A stretch of 11,583 nt of DNA from Calditrichaceae bacterium (lineage in GTDB: Bacteria > Calditrichota > Calditrichia > Calditrichales > Calditrichaceae). The DNA is taken from the NCBI GenBank assembly GCA_030622395.1, contig JAUXGF010000029.1, positions 1 to 11,583 on the forward strand, in the 5' to 3' direction. Under the pieces are notes generated by a model that was given only the letters and a program-made list of their open reading frames with translations, was not told the DNA's origin and did not search any database. Positions 1 through 6,999 of this stretch are shown here, one piece after another; position 1 is the first letter of the stretch, and each line of letters begins with the position of its first letter. Made by a program: the position numbers and the translations under genes.

Positions 1-66
1 ATTTGTTTTAAACGCATCCTCGCCGACTAAAATAATATTTAACCCTACCCTATTGATATTACTTGA

Positions 67-125
67 ATTATAAAAATTTAACCGCCTGATTCTTATCAAT
101 AATAATTATTATAAAAATTTGCCGC
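67..125. repeat. Short direct repeat in the leader of the glycosyltransferase gene
   Basis: The 13-mer ATTATAAAAATTT occurs at 67-79 and again at 108-120, each followed within a few bases by CCGC (82-85 and 122-125). A third, degenerate copy of the pattern (TTATAATT then ACCGC) lies at about 178-192, next to the proposed promoter. The arrangement could be a set of regulator half-sites, but in DNA this AT-rich a chance origin is possible. Confidence 0.3.
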
Positions 126-184
126 TATTTTAAAAATCTGTGACAAATCAACCAACAAAAATTATCTGTTTATTTATATTATAA

Positions 185-212
185 TTGACCGCTCATTTTT
201 AATCATTAAAAT
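185..212 (+). promoter_or_regulatory. Candidate sigma70-type promoter for the glycosyltransferase gene
   Basis: TTGACC at 185-190 matches five of six -35 consensus bases. TAAAAT at 207-212 matches five of six -10 bases, with a 16-nt spacer. Transcription would start near 219. The strong ribosome binding site AAGGAGA (224-230) and the ATG at 239 follow with 8 nt between them, leaving a very short 5' leader. This is seen by eye only. Confidence 0.4.
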
Positions 213-238
213 CTAGGATTACCAAGGAGAAAAATCTC

Positions 239-1423
239 ATGACAACGACCAACCCATATCAAATTAAAAGCGCTGATATTATCGTCGGCATACCTTCATT
301 TAATGAAGCTGATAATATTGCTTTTGTAGTTGAGCAATGCAATATAGGACTCAAAAAATATTTTCCCGACCTGCAAAGCGTTATTATCAATGTTGACAAC
401 AGTTCACCGGACGATACACGCAGCGCTTTTCTTAATTCCGTAAATTCAATCCCTAAAATATATGTATCGACCGAGCCGGGCGTAACTGGTAAAGGAAATA
501 ATTTTTATAATTTATTTAAAGAAGCGGTAAAATTAGCGGCTAAAGCAATTGTAGTAGTGGACGCCGATATTACAAGCATTACCCCGGAATGGATAAGGGA
601 TCTTGCATATCCGGTCATTATGAATAATTTTGATTATGTAACTCCTTTATATTCACACAATGAATATGACGGCACCATAACCAACAATATTTGCTATCCT
701 TTAATCTATGGATTATTAGGAAAAGATATACGGCAGCCGATCGGAGGGGATTTCGCTTTTTCCGGGAATCTTGCAATTTATTATTTACAGCAAGAATGGC
801 ATGAAACAACCTTCCAATACGGGATTGATATTTTTATGACCTTAAACGCGCTGTTAGGGGATTTCACTTCATGTCAGGCTGGGTTAGGCGCTAAAATCCA
901 CAAGCCGAGCGCGCCGAAATTAGGGCCGATGTTTACCCAGGTAGTAAACACATTATTTGAATCGCTCCTTAATCATAAAGATAAATGGTTGTTTGAGAAT
1001 CAAATAGAAAAAATGCCCTTATTCGGACAGGAAGTAATAGCAGAGCCGCAAAGTTTAAGTATTGATTATAAAAGTATTAAAACAACCGCCGTATGTGAAT
1101 ATTATATGCATAAACGACTTTTGATGAATGAACTTTCACCTGAAAGCGCCAAAAAAATTGAGCAAATGTATGAAACGGAGAAAATTGAAATCGACGCCGA
1201 TTTGTGGACTAAAGCGGTATACGATTTGTTATTTGCGTATGAAAGAAACGGTAAGAATCCTGCAATAATAGAAGCGCTAAAACCTCTTTATTTCGGACGC
1301 GTTATTACATTTATCCGTCAGACTCTTGATCTTGACCATATTAAGTCAGAGCTGGAAATACAGCGCCAGGCAAAATGTTTTTACAAAAACAAAAACTATC
1401 TGATGGATAAGTATAAAAATTAA
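239..1423 (+). CDS. GT-A-fold glycosyltransferase, mannosylglycerate-synthase-like
   Basis: 394-aa soluble protein, probably transferring a sugar from a nucleotide donor to a small acceptor such as glycerate. The N-terminus (IIVGIPSFNEADNI, residues 14-27) is the usual GT-A nucleotide-binding start. GKG (84-86) and the metal-binding DAD (108-110) sit in VVVDADITSITPEWI, which closely resembles the equivalent stretch I recall from Rhodothermus mannosylglycerate synthase (family GT78). QPIGGDF (166-172), YGID (194-197) and a histidine at 221 in KIHKPS fall where that enzyme has its acceptor-site and metal-binding residues. The C-terminal helical part (LWTKAVYDLL...PLYFGR) also matches the layout, and the length is near that family's. 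The start is fixed by AAGGAGA 8 nt upstream. No phosphatase is adjacent, consistent with a one-step synthase. Glycosyltransferase assignment is firm; the exact donor and acceptor are inferred (GT81-like glucosyl-phosphoglycerate synthase is the main alternative). Confidence 0.85.
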   Translation: MTTTNPYQIKSADIIVGIPSFNEADNIAFVVEQCNIGLKKYFPDLQSVIINVDNSSPDDTRSAFLNSVNSIPKIYVSTEPGVTGKGNNFYNLFKEAVKLAAKAIVVVDADITSITPEWIRDLAYPVIMNNFDYVTPLYSHNEYDGTITNNICYPLIYGLLGKDIRQPIGGDFAFSGNLAIYYLQQEWHETTFQYGIDIFMTLNALLGDFTSCQAGLGAKIHKPSAPKLGPMFTQVVNTLFESLLNHKDKWLFENQIEKMPLFGQEVIAEPQSLSIDYKSIKTTAVCEYYMHKRLLMNELSPESAKKIEQMYETEKIEIDADLWTKAVYDLLFAYERNGKNPAIIEALKPLYFGRVITFIRQTLDLDHIKSELEIQRQAKCFYKNKNYLMDKYKN

Positions 1424-1499
1424 TTATGGAGTGATGGAATAATGGAGTAATGGCTTTAAAGCAGCGCTCCATTACTCCATCAATCCAATACTCCATTAT
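1423..1499. repeat. Long inverted repeat built of 8-bp units, likely bidirectional terminator
   Basis: The left arm 1423-1453 and right arm 1469-1499 pair over 31 positions with about 26 matches, including a perfect 12-bp core (ATGGAGTAATGG with CCATTACTCCAT) around a 15-nt loop. Each arm is itself a degenerate octamer tandem: TGGAGTGA, TGGAATAA, TGGAGTAA, TGG on the left, and the same pattern on the opposite strand on the right. It exactly fills the gap between two convergent genes. Leaving the hairpin on the minus strand is a short T-rich run (TTAATTTTTA); on the plus strand only TTTT. A role in stopping both transcripts is plausible. Confidence 0.75.
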
Positions 1500-1500
1500 T

Positions 1501-2073
1501 TTACATAGCGCTGGATACAGCCATTCCCCCAAAAGTAGCGGCGCCTATAATTGCACCGATAATAACATAAACAACTATGGCTACTATAATAAGAACAATA
1601 AAATATCCAACCATTTTATCCTTAGGAACGTCTTTTACTTTTGACAATCCCATATACATTAAAACTGCTGAATAGATAAACGCCAGAAATGCAATAAATG
1701 AAAGGGCGGGAATTAAACTAAAAATACCGCCCACCCACGAAGCCGTATATGAAAAGATAACAACTTTTAGCGAAGCGTTTAGATTCTTTGTGGAACCAAA
1801 CGAAGGCGCTAACATGTCAATAATAAAAGCTATTATATAAACCCCGGCAAGTGAAAGAATATATGTTAATACAGCCCAGGTAATTCTTCCGCCAAATGAT
1901 CCAAAATAACCAAACAAAGTTTGTCCTATAAGACCGGATACTGCGGGGATTGCCGCTAACAACATTGCATACTTAGTAAACATATCGGAAACCGATATTT
2001 CTTCTTCTTTGATAACTTCCCACTCTTTTGCGGGACTGATTAAAATGTTTTTTACTCTTTCAACAAGGTTCAT
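1501..2073 (-). CDS. YIP1-family integral membrane protein
   Basis: 190-aa protein with the bacterial YIP1-domain pattern. A short amphipathic N-terminus carries the characteristic ILISPAKEWEVIKEEE (10-25). About five hydrophobic segments follow (roughly 34-56, 62-88, 102-120, 122-143, 156-183), and a late YMGLSKVKDVPKDK (140-153) forms the typical polar link before the last helix. The biochemical role of bacterial members is not established; eukaryotic Yip1 proteins act in membrane trafficking, which does not transfer directly. The ATG is supported by TAGGAG (2080-2085) 6 nt upstream. It is apparently monocistronic, convergent with the glycosyltransferase gene and separated from it only by the inverted repeat at 1423-1499. 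Confidence 0.8.
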   Translation of the reverse strand: MNLVERVKNILISPAKEWEVIKEEEISVSDMFTKYAMLLAAIPAVSGLIGQTLFGYFGSFGGRITWAVLTYILSLAGVYIIAFIIDMLAPSFGSTKNLNASLKVVIFSYTASWVGGIFSLIPALSFIAFLAFIYSAVLMYMGLSKVKDVPKDKMVGYFIVLIIVAIVVYVIIGAIIGAATFGGMAVSSAM

Positions 2074-2262
2074 TTTAAACTCCTAAATTAAATTATTAAT
2101 AAATTAATTATTTAAAAATTAAGCTAAAATTCAATATACAAATTCAAACCTATAAAACTAATAATATTGTAAAAAAAAGAAATTAATCATATTAGATTAT
2201 AATCGCAATTAAAAAATTAAATGGTTGGCAATGCAATGCCTCGGTTAGTTGGGATTTTTTAA

Positions 2263-2307
2263 GTGAATATTTGGAATTGCGCAAATACACCCAAATAAAT
2301 TCCCCAC
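2263..2307. repeat. Dispersed mosaic repeat, copy 1
   Basis: Two parts of this 45-nt block recur about 8.4 kb away. Positions 2263-2292 match 10776-10805 in the same orientation at 26 of 30 positions (shared start GTGAATATT, shared end ACACCC). Positions 2285-2307 are an exact 23-nt reverse complement of 10678-10700. Just after it, GCCGTGCCC (2308-2316) is the reverse complement of 10825-10833. The combination shows an interspersed repeat family whose pieces have been recombined or inverted. It lies downstream of the TonB-receptor-like gene, in a 298-nt gap that also holds the upstream region of the YIP1 gene (about 2074-2220, very AT-rich, no clear promoter). Confidence 0.7.
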
Positions 2308-2339
2308 GCCGTGCCCCCCTACGGAGAATCTTTTTTCTT

Positions 2340-2367
2340 AATTCCCAATTCCCAGTTCCAAATTCCT
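2340..2367. repeat. Heptamer tandem repeat (4 x 7 bp)
   Basis: Four consecutive 7-bp units read AATTCCC, AATTCCC, AGTTCCA, AATTCCT on the plus strand, filling 28 nt and ending a few bases before the stop codon of the TonB-receptor-like gene (2372-2374). No inverted second arm is obvious nearby. Confidence 0.7.
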
Positions 2368-2371
2368 ATTT

Positions 2372-4342
2372 CTACTCAGGACTCCAAATAGAATCAAGGA
2401 GTATTTCCGCCTGGATATGAAAACGCAATTCAAGCGAAGCCCCGTTGGGATGATATTTTTGGAGTTGGTTAAAGATATTCCTAAACAGCAGACTGCCGCG
2501 TATCCTTTTATGCCAAATCCATTTCTGTGCAGCCATATCCAAAATCATTGCCTCATTAACTGTTGAAGAATATTTACCCCCGCTTTGTCCGGCGGCTTCC
2601 TGATATTCGATCCAATTAGATGATGAAAGATAACTCAGCATTGCCCACATTGAGAAATTTTCCACCGGATGATAATTTAAAGTAAAACCAATCTTGTGCC
2701 TGGCAAGGGATTCCCAGACGTCTTGGAAAATATCATCGCCGCTTATTGCCGTGCGGAAGCTATAGAAAAAACGCTGTCCTAACTGCGGTGTAAATTGATA
2801 ATTAAACCTGATCCGTCCTCCCCCAACCTGTCCTTTTTCACCAGCGCTAATTTGTACAGGCGAAGAGAATGACTCCATAAACGAATCGAATTGCAAAGTT
2901 TGTTTTTCAAAATACAAGTTATTAAAAAAGCGGTACAAAGCGCCGATTTCAATTGAAGAGGTTTTATTTATACCCGCTTTCCAGATAATATCGGTTGTAA
3001 ATTGTTGGCTTTTATTAATGCCGCCGATAATCGAATAACCTCCGCTATTTGCTTCTAAAAAATTATAACCGTTTTCAGCCCAGCGCCAATAACTATTATC
3101 CTCTTCAAAATTTCTTTGTGAAAAAGACAGGATGGATATTAATTTCTGTTTTGAATTTATTTTCCAGCTATTGGTCGCCTGTCCTTTAACGGCAATTTTA
3201 TCATTATCCAATCTTAAGAATGCGCTAAAGCTTTGATGCAGGTTATCAGTTAATGAATAATTCAATTGACCGTATATGGCGGCGCTGGAATAAGCGTCTT
3301 TATCCAGTTGATATTTTGTATGGGCATAAGACCGGTCAAATCTTATCCCAATTTTACTTTGATAAAACGATCCCCGGCGGTCAACTTCCAAATTTGCATA
3401 AACATTTTCTAATTCCCGGTCAAAATCCAGATCAAAAATATTAGCGCGCTTTTTTAGCCGGTTTGTTGAATATTTACACCGGTAATGAATATCTGTTTTA
3501 TCATTAATCATAAAAAAGCCGTTAACGCCGGCGTGAGTAAAATAACTTTTTACCGGGATTTCCCTGCCGTAAGGTTTAAAAAATAAAAAATCCTCAACAA
3601 AAGTATATCCGGCAAATAGTTCATGTTCTCCTTTCAAAGCGTTAATACCGGCTTTAAATGAATAAGAAGACATGTTAATTCTTGGATAATCTTTGCCGGA
3701 AATTATCTGGTTACGATTGTATATAGCGGCGTCGGTTGGGTAATAAACCTGATCAGTCTGACTTGCGCCGATATACTGTTTTTTACCGGCAAAGCTAACT
3801 TCATTGGAACGGTCTGCGCCGATCCTGTCTACATTCTTCGATTTAAATTCCGTGTAACGGTAGGGGCCCGGATCGCCGGTTTCATTACCGTAAGTTAATC
3901 TGCCATGATATGAAAGACCGGCTTCAGGACGAACAGTATGAATGTGGATCAGTCCTTTATCCGTAAATTCACCTTCAATGATTTGAGGAATGCTTATAAT
4001 TTCCACATAATCAATTTGATTAATTGATATAGGCAGCATATTTAGATTTGTAATATCAAATATATTAATATCCATTCGCTGCCCGTCAATCATTAACAGC
4101 CATGTTTGCCTTTGAAACGAAGACAAACCGTTAGCGCTTGCCTGCCATGTAAAGCCGTCTATAGTATTGACAATCCAATCGTTCGCTAACAGCAAAATAT
4201 CCGCAACCCGGGTCAATCCCGCATCCCGGATCATATCAATAGTTATGATCTGCTTTTCTGAAAAATCATGCCATTTATCACCGGCTTTAACCTGAAGATT
4301 TATTATCAATAATAGAATTGTTAATAATTGAATACATTTCAT
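2372..4342 (-). CDS. TonB-dependent-receptor-like outer membrane protein
   Basis: 656 aa from the chosen ATG at 4342. It begins with a clean signal peptide (MKCIQLLTILLLIINLQVKA, cleavage after residue 20), then a domain of about 110 residues resembling a TonB-receptor plug (ADILLLANDW, LLMIDGQRMD, INQIDYVEIIS...). Over 500 residues of alternating, aromatic-rich strands typical of a beta-barrel follow. Neither a carboxypeptidase-like N-terminal domain nor a recognisable TonB box precedes the plug. The protein ends WSPE rather than with the usual terminal aromatic residue, so it may be an atypical or non-transporting member. An in-frame GTG seven codons upstream (4363) is less likely because it breaks the signal peptide; AAGGA (4352-4356) sits 9 nt before the ATG. 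The ATG overlaps the upstream gene's TGA (ATGA), implying translational coupling. Substrate unknown. Confidence 0.8.
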   Translation of the reverse strand: MKCIQLLTILLLIINLQVKAGDKWHDFSEKQIITIDMIRDAGLTRVADILLLANDWIVNTIDGFTWQASANGLSSFQRQTWLLMIDGQRMDINIFDITNLNMLPISINQIDYVEIISIPQIIEGEFTDKGLIHIHTVRPEAGLSYHGRLTYGNETGDPGPYRYTEFKSKNVDRIGADRSNEVSFAGKKQYIGASQTDQVYYPTDAAIYNRNQIISGKDYPRINMSSYSFKAGINALKGEHELFAGYTFVEDFLFFKPYGREIPVKSYFTHAGVNGFFMINDKTDIHYRCKYSTNRLKKRANIFDLDFDRELENVYANLEVDRRGSFYQSKIGIRFDRSYAHTKYQLDKDAYSSAAIYGQLNYSLTDNLHQSFSAFLRLDNDKIAVKGQATNSWKINSKQKLISILSFSQRNFEEDNSYWRWAENGYNFLEANSGGYSIIGGINKSQQFTTDIIWKAGINKTSSIEIGALYRFFNNLYFEKQTLQFDSFMESFSSPVQISAGEKGQVGGGRIRFNYQFTPQLGQRFFYSFRTAISGDDIFQDVWESLARHKIGFTLNYHPVENFSMWAMLSYLSSSNWIEYQEAAGQSGGKYSSTVNEAMILDMAAQKWIWHKRIRGSLLFRNIFNQLQKYHPNGASLELRFHIQAEILLDSIWSPE

Positions 4343-4950
4343 TCGAGGATATCCTTTATCCACTTAGGCGTTGTAAAAGTGTAATCTGCGCCGACTGAGA
4401 TAAAAGTCAGCTCAACCTTCTTATATGTAAAAACAGCTATGTAACTAACAGAGATACCAACCATCAGCTTTTTATAAACAGGGTAACTCAAACGCGAACT
4501 CAAGCCGGCCCCTAATTCGCTTTCCATTATTTGCGTTTCATTAATCTCATCATCATCGAATATCATTTGATAACTTCCAACGCGGAAACCATTAAACCAA
4601 TTTATCTTCAAAGGCAGCGGCAATTCTTTACCCCATCCGAGATAAAAATATCTTGTTAGAAATTCCGGAATATCGTTATCCTTGTCATTATAAAGAAAAA
4701 CATGAACTCCCGCCTGAACAGAGCCGTAATAAAAGGGCATTTCTGCGAAGCATTCAAAACCTTTTTCCGGATTCCAATAATTATGAAAAGTATTGCGGTT
4801 GGTATTCGTAATAAATTTCAATCCGATTTTAAAGGAATCAAATGCTTGTGTTTTGCTTTGGGCATGTAGTTCATTTTTACCAGGCGTCAAAACAAATAAA
4901 ATAATATTAGATGAACAGATAAATAAAAAGAACGGTTTTTTAATATTCAT
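4339..4950 (-). CDS. Small exported protein, probable outer membrane beta-barrel
   Basis: 203 aa. A signal peptide covers roughly residues 1-30 (MNIKKPFFLFICSSNIILFV..., cleavage near LHA-QS). The rest consists of alternating short strands with aromatic residues (FKIGLKFITNTNR, GSVQAGVHVFLYN, YFYLGWGKELPLPLKINWF, SYIAVFTYKKVELTFISVGADYTF, broken by turns), as in 8- to 10-stranded barrels. I do not recognise the family. The ATG at 4950 is preferred over an in-frame TTG at 4977: it gives a proper signal peptide and has TGAGGA (4959-4964) 8 nt upstream. Its stop codon overlaps the start of the TonB-receptor-like gene by 4 nt, so the two are almost certainly co-translated and may form one envelope complex. 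This is the first gene of the operon. Confidence 0.7.
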   Translation of the reverse strand: MNIKKPFFLFICSSNIILFVLTPGKNELHAQSKTQAFDSFKIGLKFITNTNRNTFHNYWNPEKGFECFAEMPFYYGSVQAGVHVFLYNDKDNDIPEFLTRYFYLGWGKELPLPLKINWFNGFRVGSYQMIFDDDEINETQIMESELGAGLSSRLSYPVYKKLMVGISVSYIAVFTYKKVELTFISVGADYTFTTPKWIKDILE

Positions 4951-5008
4951 AGACTTTATCCTCAAGGCAATGTCCAAATCTTAATTGAAATTTTCATAGA
5001 AACTCATA

Positions 5009-5022
5009 AGGGCAGCTACCCT
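5009..5022. repeat. Near-palindrome upstream of the envelope operon
   Basis: AGGGCAGCTACCCT is a 14-nt near-palindrome (12 of 14 positions symmetrical). It lies about 60-70 nt upstream of the first start codon of the two-gene envelope operon, where an operator or leader hairpin would be expected. No clear promoter hexamers were found beside it. Confidence 0.3.
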
Positions 5023-5043
5023 CAACAAAGTATGCACGAATGT

Positions 5044-5059
5044 GTCCCGTATTTCGGGA
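5044..5059. repeat. TCCCG/CGGGA hairpin, copy 1
   Basis: TCCCG (5045-5049) pairs with CGGGA (5055-5059) around a 5-nt loop and is followed on the plus strand by a run of eight Ts at 5071-5078. Read on the minus strand as TCCCGAAATACGGGAC it closely resembles the hairpin at 6925-6941 (TCCCGACAATTCGGGAC), so both appear to be one short dispersed palindrome family. The T-run makes it terminator-like on the plus strand, but no plus-strand gene ends here. Confidence 0.5.
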
Positions 5060-5090
5060 AAAGTTTTGTGTTTTTTTTACCCATCCCTAA

Positions 5091-5117
5091 CCCTTCCCTA
5101 ATACAAATAGGGAAGGG
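5091..5117. repeat. Perfect 10-bp-stem hairpin
   Basis: CCCTTCCCTA (5091-5100) and TAGGGAAGGG (5108-5117) are exact reverse complements around a 7-nt loop. CCCATCCCTAA just upstream (5080-5090) extends the C-rich pattern. No T-run follows on either strand, so it is not a canonical intrinsic terminator. Confidence 0.7.
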
Positions 5118-5135
5118 GAAAGAATTGATCAAAAA

Positions 5136-5151
5136 GGCTCTAAGGCTCTAA
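5136..5151. repeat. Octamer direct repeat (2 x 8 bp)
   Basis: GGCTCTAA is repeated twice without interruption, 5136-5143 and 5144-5151, with a further G at 5152. Confidence 0.5.
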
Positions 5152-5175
5152 GTATTTAAAAATTAATTATTTCTT

Positions 5176-5199
5176 CTTGGCGTCTTTGTGCCTTTGTGG
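5176..5199. repeat. Octamer tandem repeat (3 x 8 bp)
   Basis: Three consecutive degenerate units: CTTGGCGT, CTTTGTGC, CTTTGTGG. It lies downstream of the small membrane protein gene that ends at 5234. I recall similar CTTTGCG-type intergenic strings from other bacterial genomes, but cannot check that here. Confidence 0.65.
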
Positions 5200-5233
5200 C
5201 AAATTTCATCCCGACCCATTAAATTAATTATAT

Positions 5234-5431
5234 TTAAGCCTTAAATTTGGCGGCATCGATGATTGACCACAGGTGGATTATCCAGCCTAACAAGAAGACC
5301 CACAACAGCGCGGCAAGCAAAAAGTGAATTATTGCCATGCCTAACCTGCCTTGTAATAACTGTCCTAATCCCGGGATAAAAAAACTCGCCAGCGCCGAAA
5401 TAACGTTTCCGGCATATCCTTGACCATTCAT
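5234..5431 (-). CDS. Small two-helix membrane protein
   Basis: 65 aa. Two hydrophobic segments, about residues 10-30 and 32-58, are separated by a short basic turn (QGRLGM). The first contains SFFIPGLGQLLQG, a glycine/proline pattern seen in TM2-domain-like and other small bacterial membrane proteins of unknown role; the tail is polar (DAAKFKA). The function is not known. ATG at 5431 is chosen over an in-frame GTG two codons earlier (5437), because the purine-rich AAGGAAGGGG lies at 5437-5446: its AGGAAG core is 8 nt from the ATG but nearly touches the GTG. The gene is flanked on both sides by short tandem repeats and is not obviously in an operon. Confidence 0.65.
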   Translation of the reverse strand: MNGQGYAGNVISALASFFIPGLGQLLQGRLGMAIIHFLLAALLWVFLLGWIIHLWSIIDAAKFKA

Positions 5432-5464
5432 TTTCACCCCTTCCTTTTTTTGACTAATGAAAGA

Positions 5465-5500
5465 TTGGAATATTGAAAAACTGAATTATTGAATTATTGC
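5465..5500. repeat. Octamer tandem repeat (about 4.5 x 8 bp)
   Basis: Degenerate units ATTGGAAT, ATTGAAAA, ACTGAATT, ATTGAATT, ATTG follow one another without gaps in the 77-nt space between two minus-strand genes, just downstream of the acyltransferase-like gene's stop. Coordinates may be off by one. Confidence 0.6.
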
Positions 5501-5508
5501 CTGTCCGG

Positions 5509-6681
5509 CTAAAATTTAAAATCAAAATAAAGATTGTTTTTTACCGCCTGGCAGGGATTTCCTTTATACAGCCGGAAGCATCCTTTTTTTAGGTCGAAAA
5601 AAGCTGTGCCCAAAGTTAATCCCTGAACCTCGTCTTTAGGATGCCGGCAGGGTGAATACGGCGCGTTTTGATGCGATGAAAGAATCTTTAAAAAATCTTC
5701 CGCTTTTGCCCGGCTTATATCTAAATCTTTTAATTCATCCTTTATTGCTTTATAGCGGGATATGGACGACGTGTTTTTGTAATCCTCATCCTCGTATTTG
5801 TAATTTTTAGTCTGTTCAAAAAGGAGATGATTAGTGTGAAAATAAAGTCCCTCCGGCTCTTTTACCTGAGATAATCCGGGCGTTGTTTCAACTGAAAAAT
5901 ATGTTTGATCATTCATGTTGCCGATATGGTGATGATAGGGATAACTCCTTGGCTGCATAGTGGCGATATCAATTGCCTCTTGGGCGCTTTTTGCTTCTAA
6001 AATCGCCCTGCCTATTACATACCTGGGAATGCCGATTTCGCTTTTAGAGCTGCCGATATAATTAGTAGCTTGAATAATGCCTCTGTTATTCAACGACGGA
6101 CCATTTCCTGGAATTATCCCCGGATAAACCAGTGAAATAAAACTAACGCCCGACGGCGGTATCACTTTAAGTGCAAACATCAAATTCTTGTAAGCGGAAT
6201 GTCCGTCTTCATTATGAAACAGCCAAATATTATTCTTATCACGAAAGAAAATGCTGGAGCATCCGTCAGGATCGTTTTCCAGCCCTAACAGCTCTGATTT
6301 AATTGCCATTGCCCAAATATAATCGAAGCTGATCCCCGCGCCGTCAGCCGTTCCCTTAACTTCCTGCAAAATATGAGGAAAGTGTTTCTGCGTGATACGT
6401 AAAAGTTCTTTGGAAACCAGCCTTCCTTTTTTTGTATTCAAAATGTTAATTAACTGCGAATGCCATTCAGACCTTTGCTGAATAATTTCTTTCATATTCT
6501 TGCCGAAATATTTTCCTATTTGAAAACCGATCTGCTCATAACTGCCCCTGACTTCCAGATAGTCAAAACTCTTTTGAGTTGATTTAATGAATTTTGTTTG
6601 GGCGGATTCGCCTGCCTTTACTATTTTGCTGAAATAAAAAGGAACTACAACAGACGCTTTCAAAAATGATCTTCTGTCCAT
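5509..6681 (-). CDS. Tat-exported C45-type Ntn hydrolase / acyltransferase-like protein
   Basis: 390 aa. The start DRRSFLKAS is a twin-arginine signal, and a hydrophobic stretch runs to about residue 22, so the protein should be folded before export. The body resembles the acyl-CoA:6-aminopenicillanate acyltransferase / peptidase C45 family: LEVRGSYEQIGFQIGK near the mature N-terminus, then PDGCSSIFF with the candidate catalytic cysteine C141, FHNEDG (155-160) and LNNRGI (197-202). In this Ntn-type family the precursor is normally cleaved in front of the cysteine, which then becomes the nucleophile. Substrates vary (penicillins, acyl-amino acids, small amides), so none is assigned. The ATG has AAGGA (6689-6693) 7 nt upstream. 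The preceding and following spacers contain repeats, and the gene looks monocistronic. Confidence 0.82.
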   Translation of the reverse strand: MDRRSFLKASVVVPFYFSKIVKAGESAQTKFIKSTQKSFDYLEVRGSYEQIGFQIGKYFGKNMKEIIQQRSEWHSQLINILNTKKGRLVSKELLRITQKHFPHILQEVKGTADGAGISFDYIWAMAIKSELLGLENDPDGCSSIFFRDKNNIWLFHNEDGHSAYKNLMFALKVIPPSGVSFISLVYPGIIPGNGPSLNNRGIIQATNYIGSSKSEIGIPRYVIGRAILEAKSAQEAIDIATMQPRSYPYHHHIGNMNDQTYFSVETTPGLSQVKEPEGLYFHTNHLLFEQTKNYKYEDEDYKNTSSISRYKAIKDELKDLDISRAKAEDFLKILSSHQNAPYSPCRHPKDEVQGLTLGTAFFDLKKGCFRLYKGNPCQAVKNNLYFDFKF

Positions 6682-6830
6682 TTTTAAATCCTTATTATAA
6701 ATGGGAATTTTTTTCTAACAACTTTTATATCTATGAACATAGCTATGCAAATTCACCCTGTTAAATAAAAAATTAATGTAATTGGAAAATGTGCAAACAT
6801 ATTATTTAACCGGGTAAATTAATGAAAATG

Positions 6831-6907
6831 ATGCTGGATACTGGATACTCGATGCTGGTTGGAAATCCCGCTTTTGCGGGGATGCTCAAGTTTCTTTATC
6901 CAGTATC
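6831..6907. repeat. Heptamer repeat (4 x 7 bp) with partial inverted arm and internal hairpin
   Basis: Units ATGCTGG, ATACTGG, ATACTCG, ATGCTGG fill 6831-6858 exactly. GATACTGGATA (6837-6847) is the perfect reverse complement of TATCCAGTATC (6897-6907), giving an inverted second arm about 50 nt away. Between them CCCGC (6867-6871) and GCGGG (6876-6880) form a hairpin with a TTTT loop. The element occupies the divergent 318-nt space upstream of the acyltransferase-like gene and downstream of the 80-aa gene; the rest of that gap (6694-6820) is AT-rich with nothing recognised. Confidence 0.7.
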
Positions 6908-6924
6908 TATTTTAATAATACATT

Positions 6925-6941
6925 TCCCGACAATTCGGGAC
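6925..6941. repeat. TCCCGA/TCGGGA hairpin, copy 2
   Basis: TCCCGA (6925-6930) pairs with TCGGGA (6935-6940) around a CAAT loop. It belongs with the palindrome at 5044-5059, seen there in reverse orientation. It lies about 60 nt beyond the stop of the 80-aa minus-strand gene, with no T-run. Confidence 0.5.
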
Positions 6942-6999
6942 TATACAATAAAATATAAAGCGCATAATTTAACGCGCGTTTTAAAACACACAAAATTCA

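Noticed and set aside
2145..2152. TAGGTTTG on the minus strand as a Bacteroidetes-type -7 promoter element for the YIP1 gene
   Set aside because: It fits TAnnTTTG, but no -33 element is found at the right distance and the phylum is not established.
5136..5199. CRISPR-like array
   Set aside because: The units are 8 bp, contiguous and degenerate, with no spacers and no cas genes.
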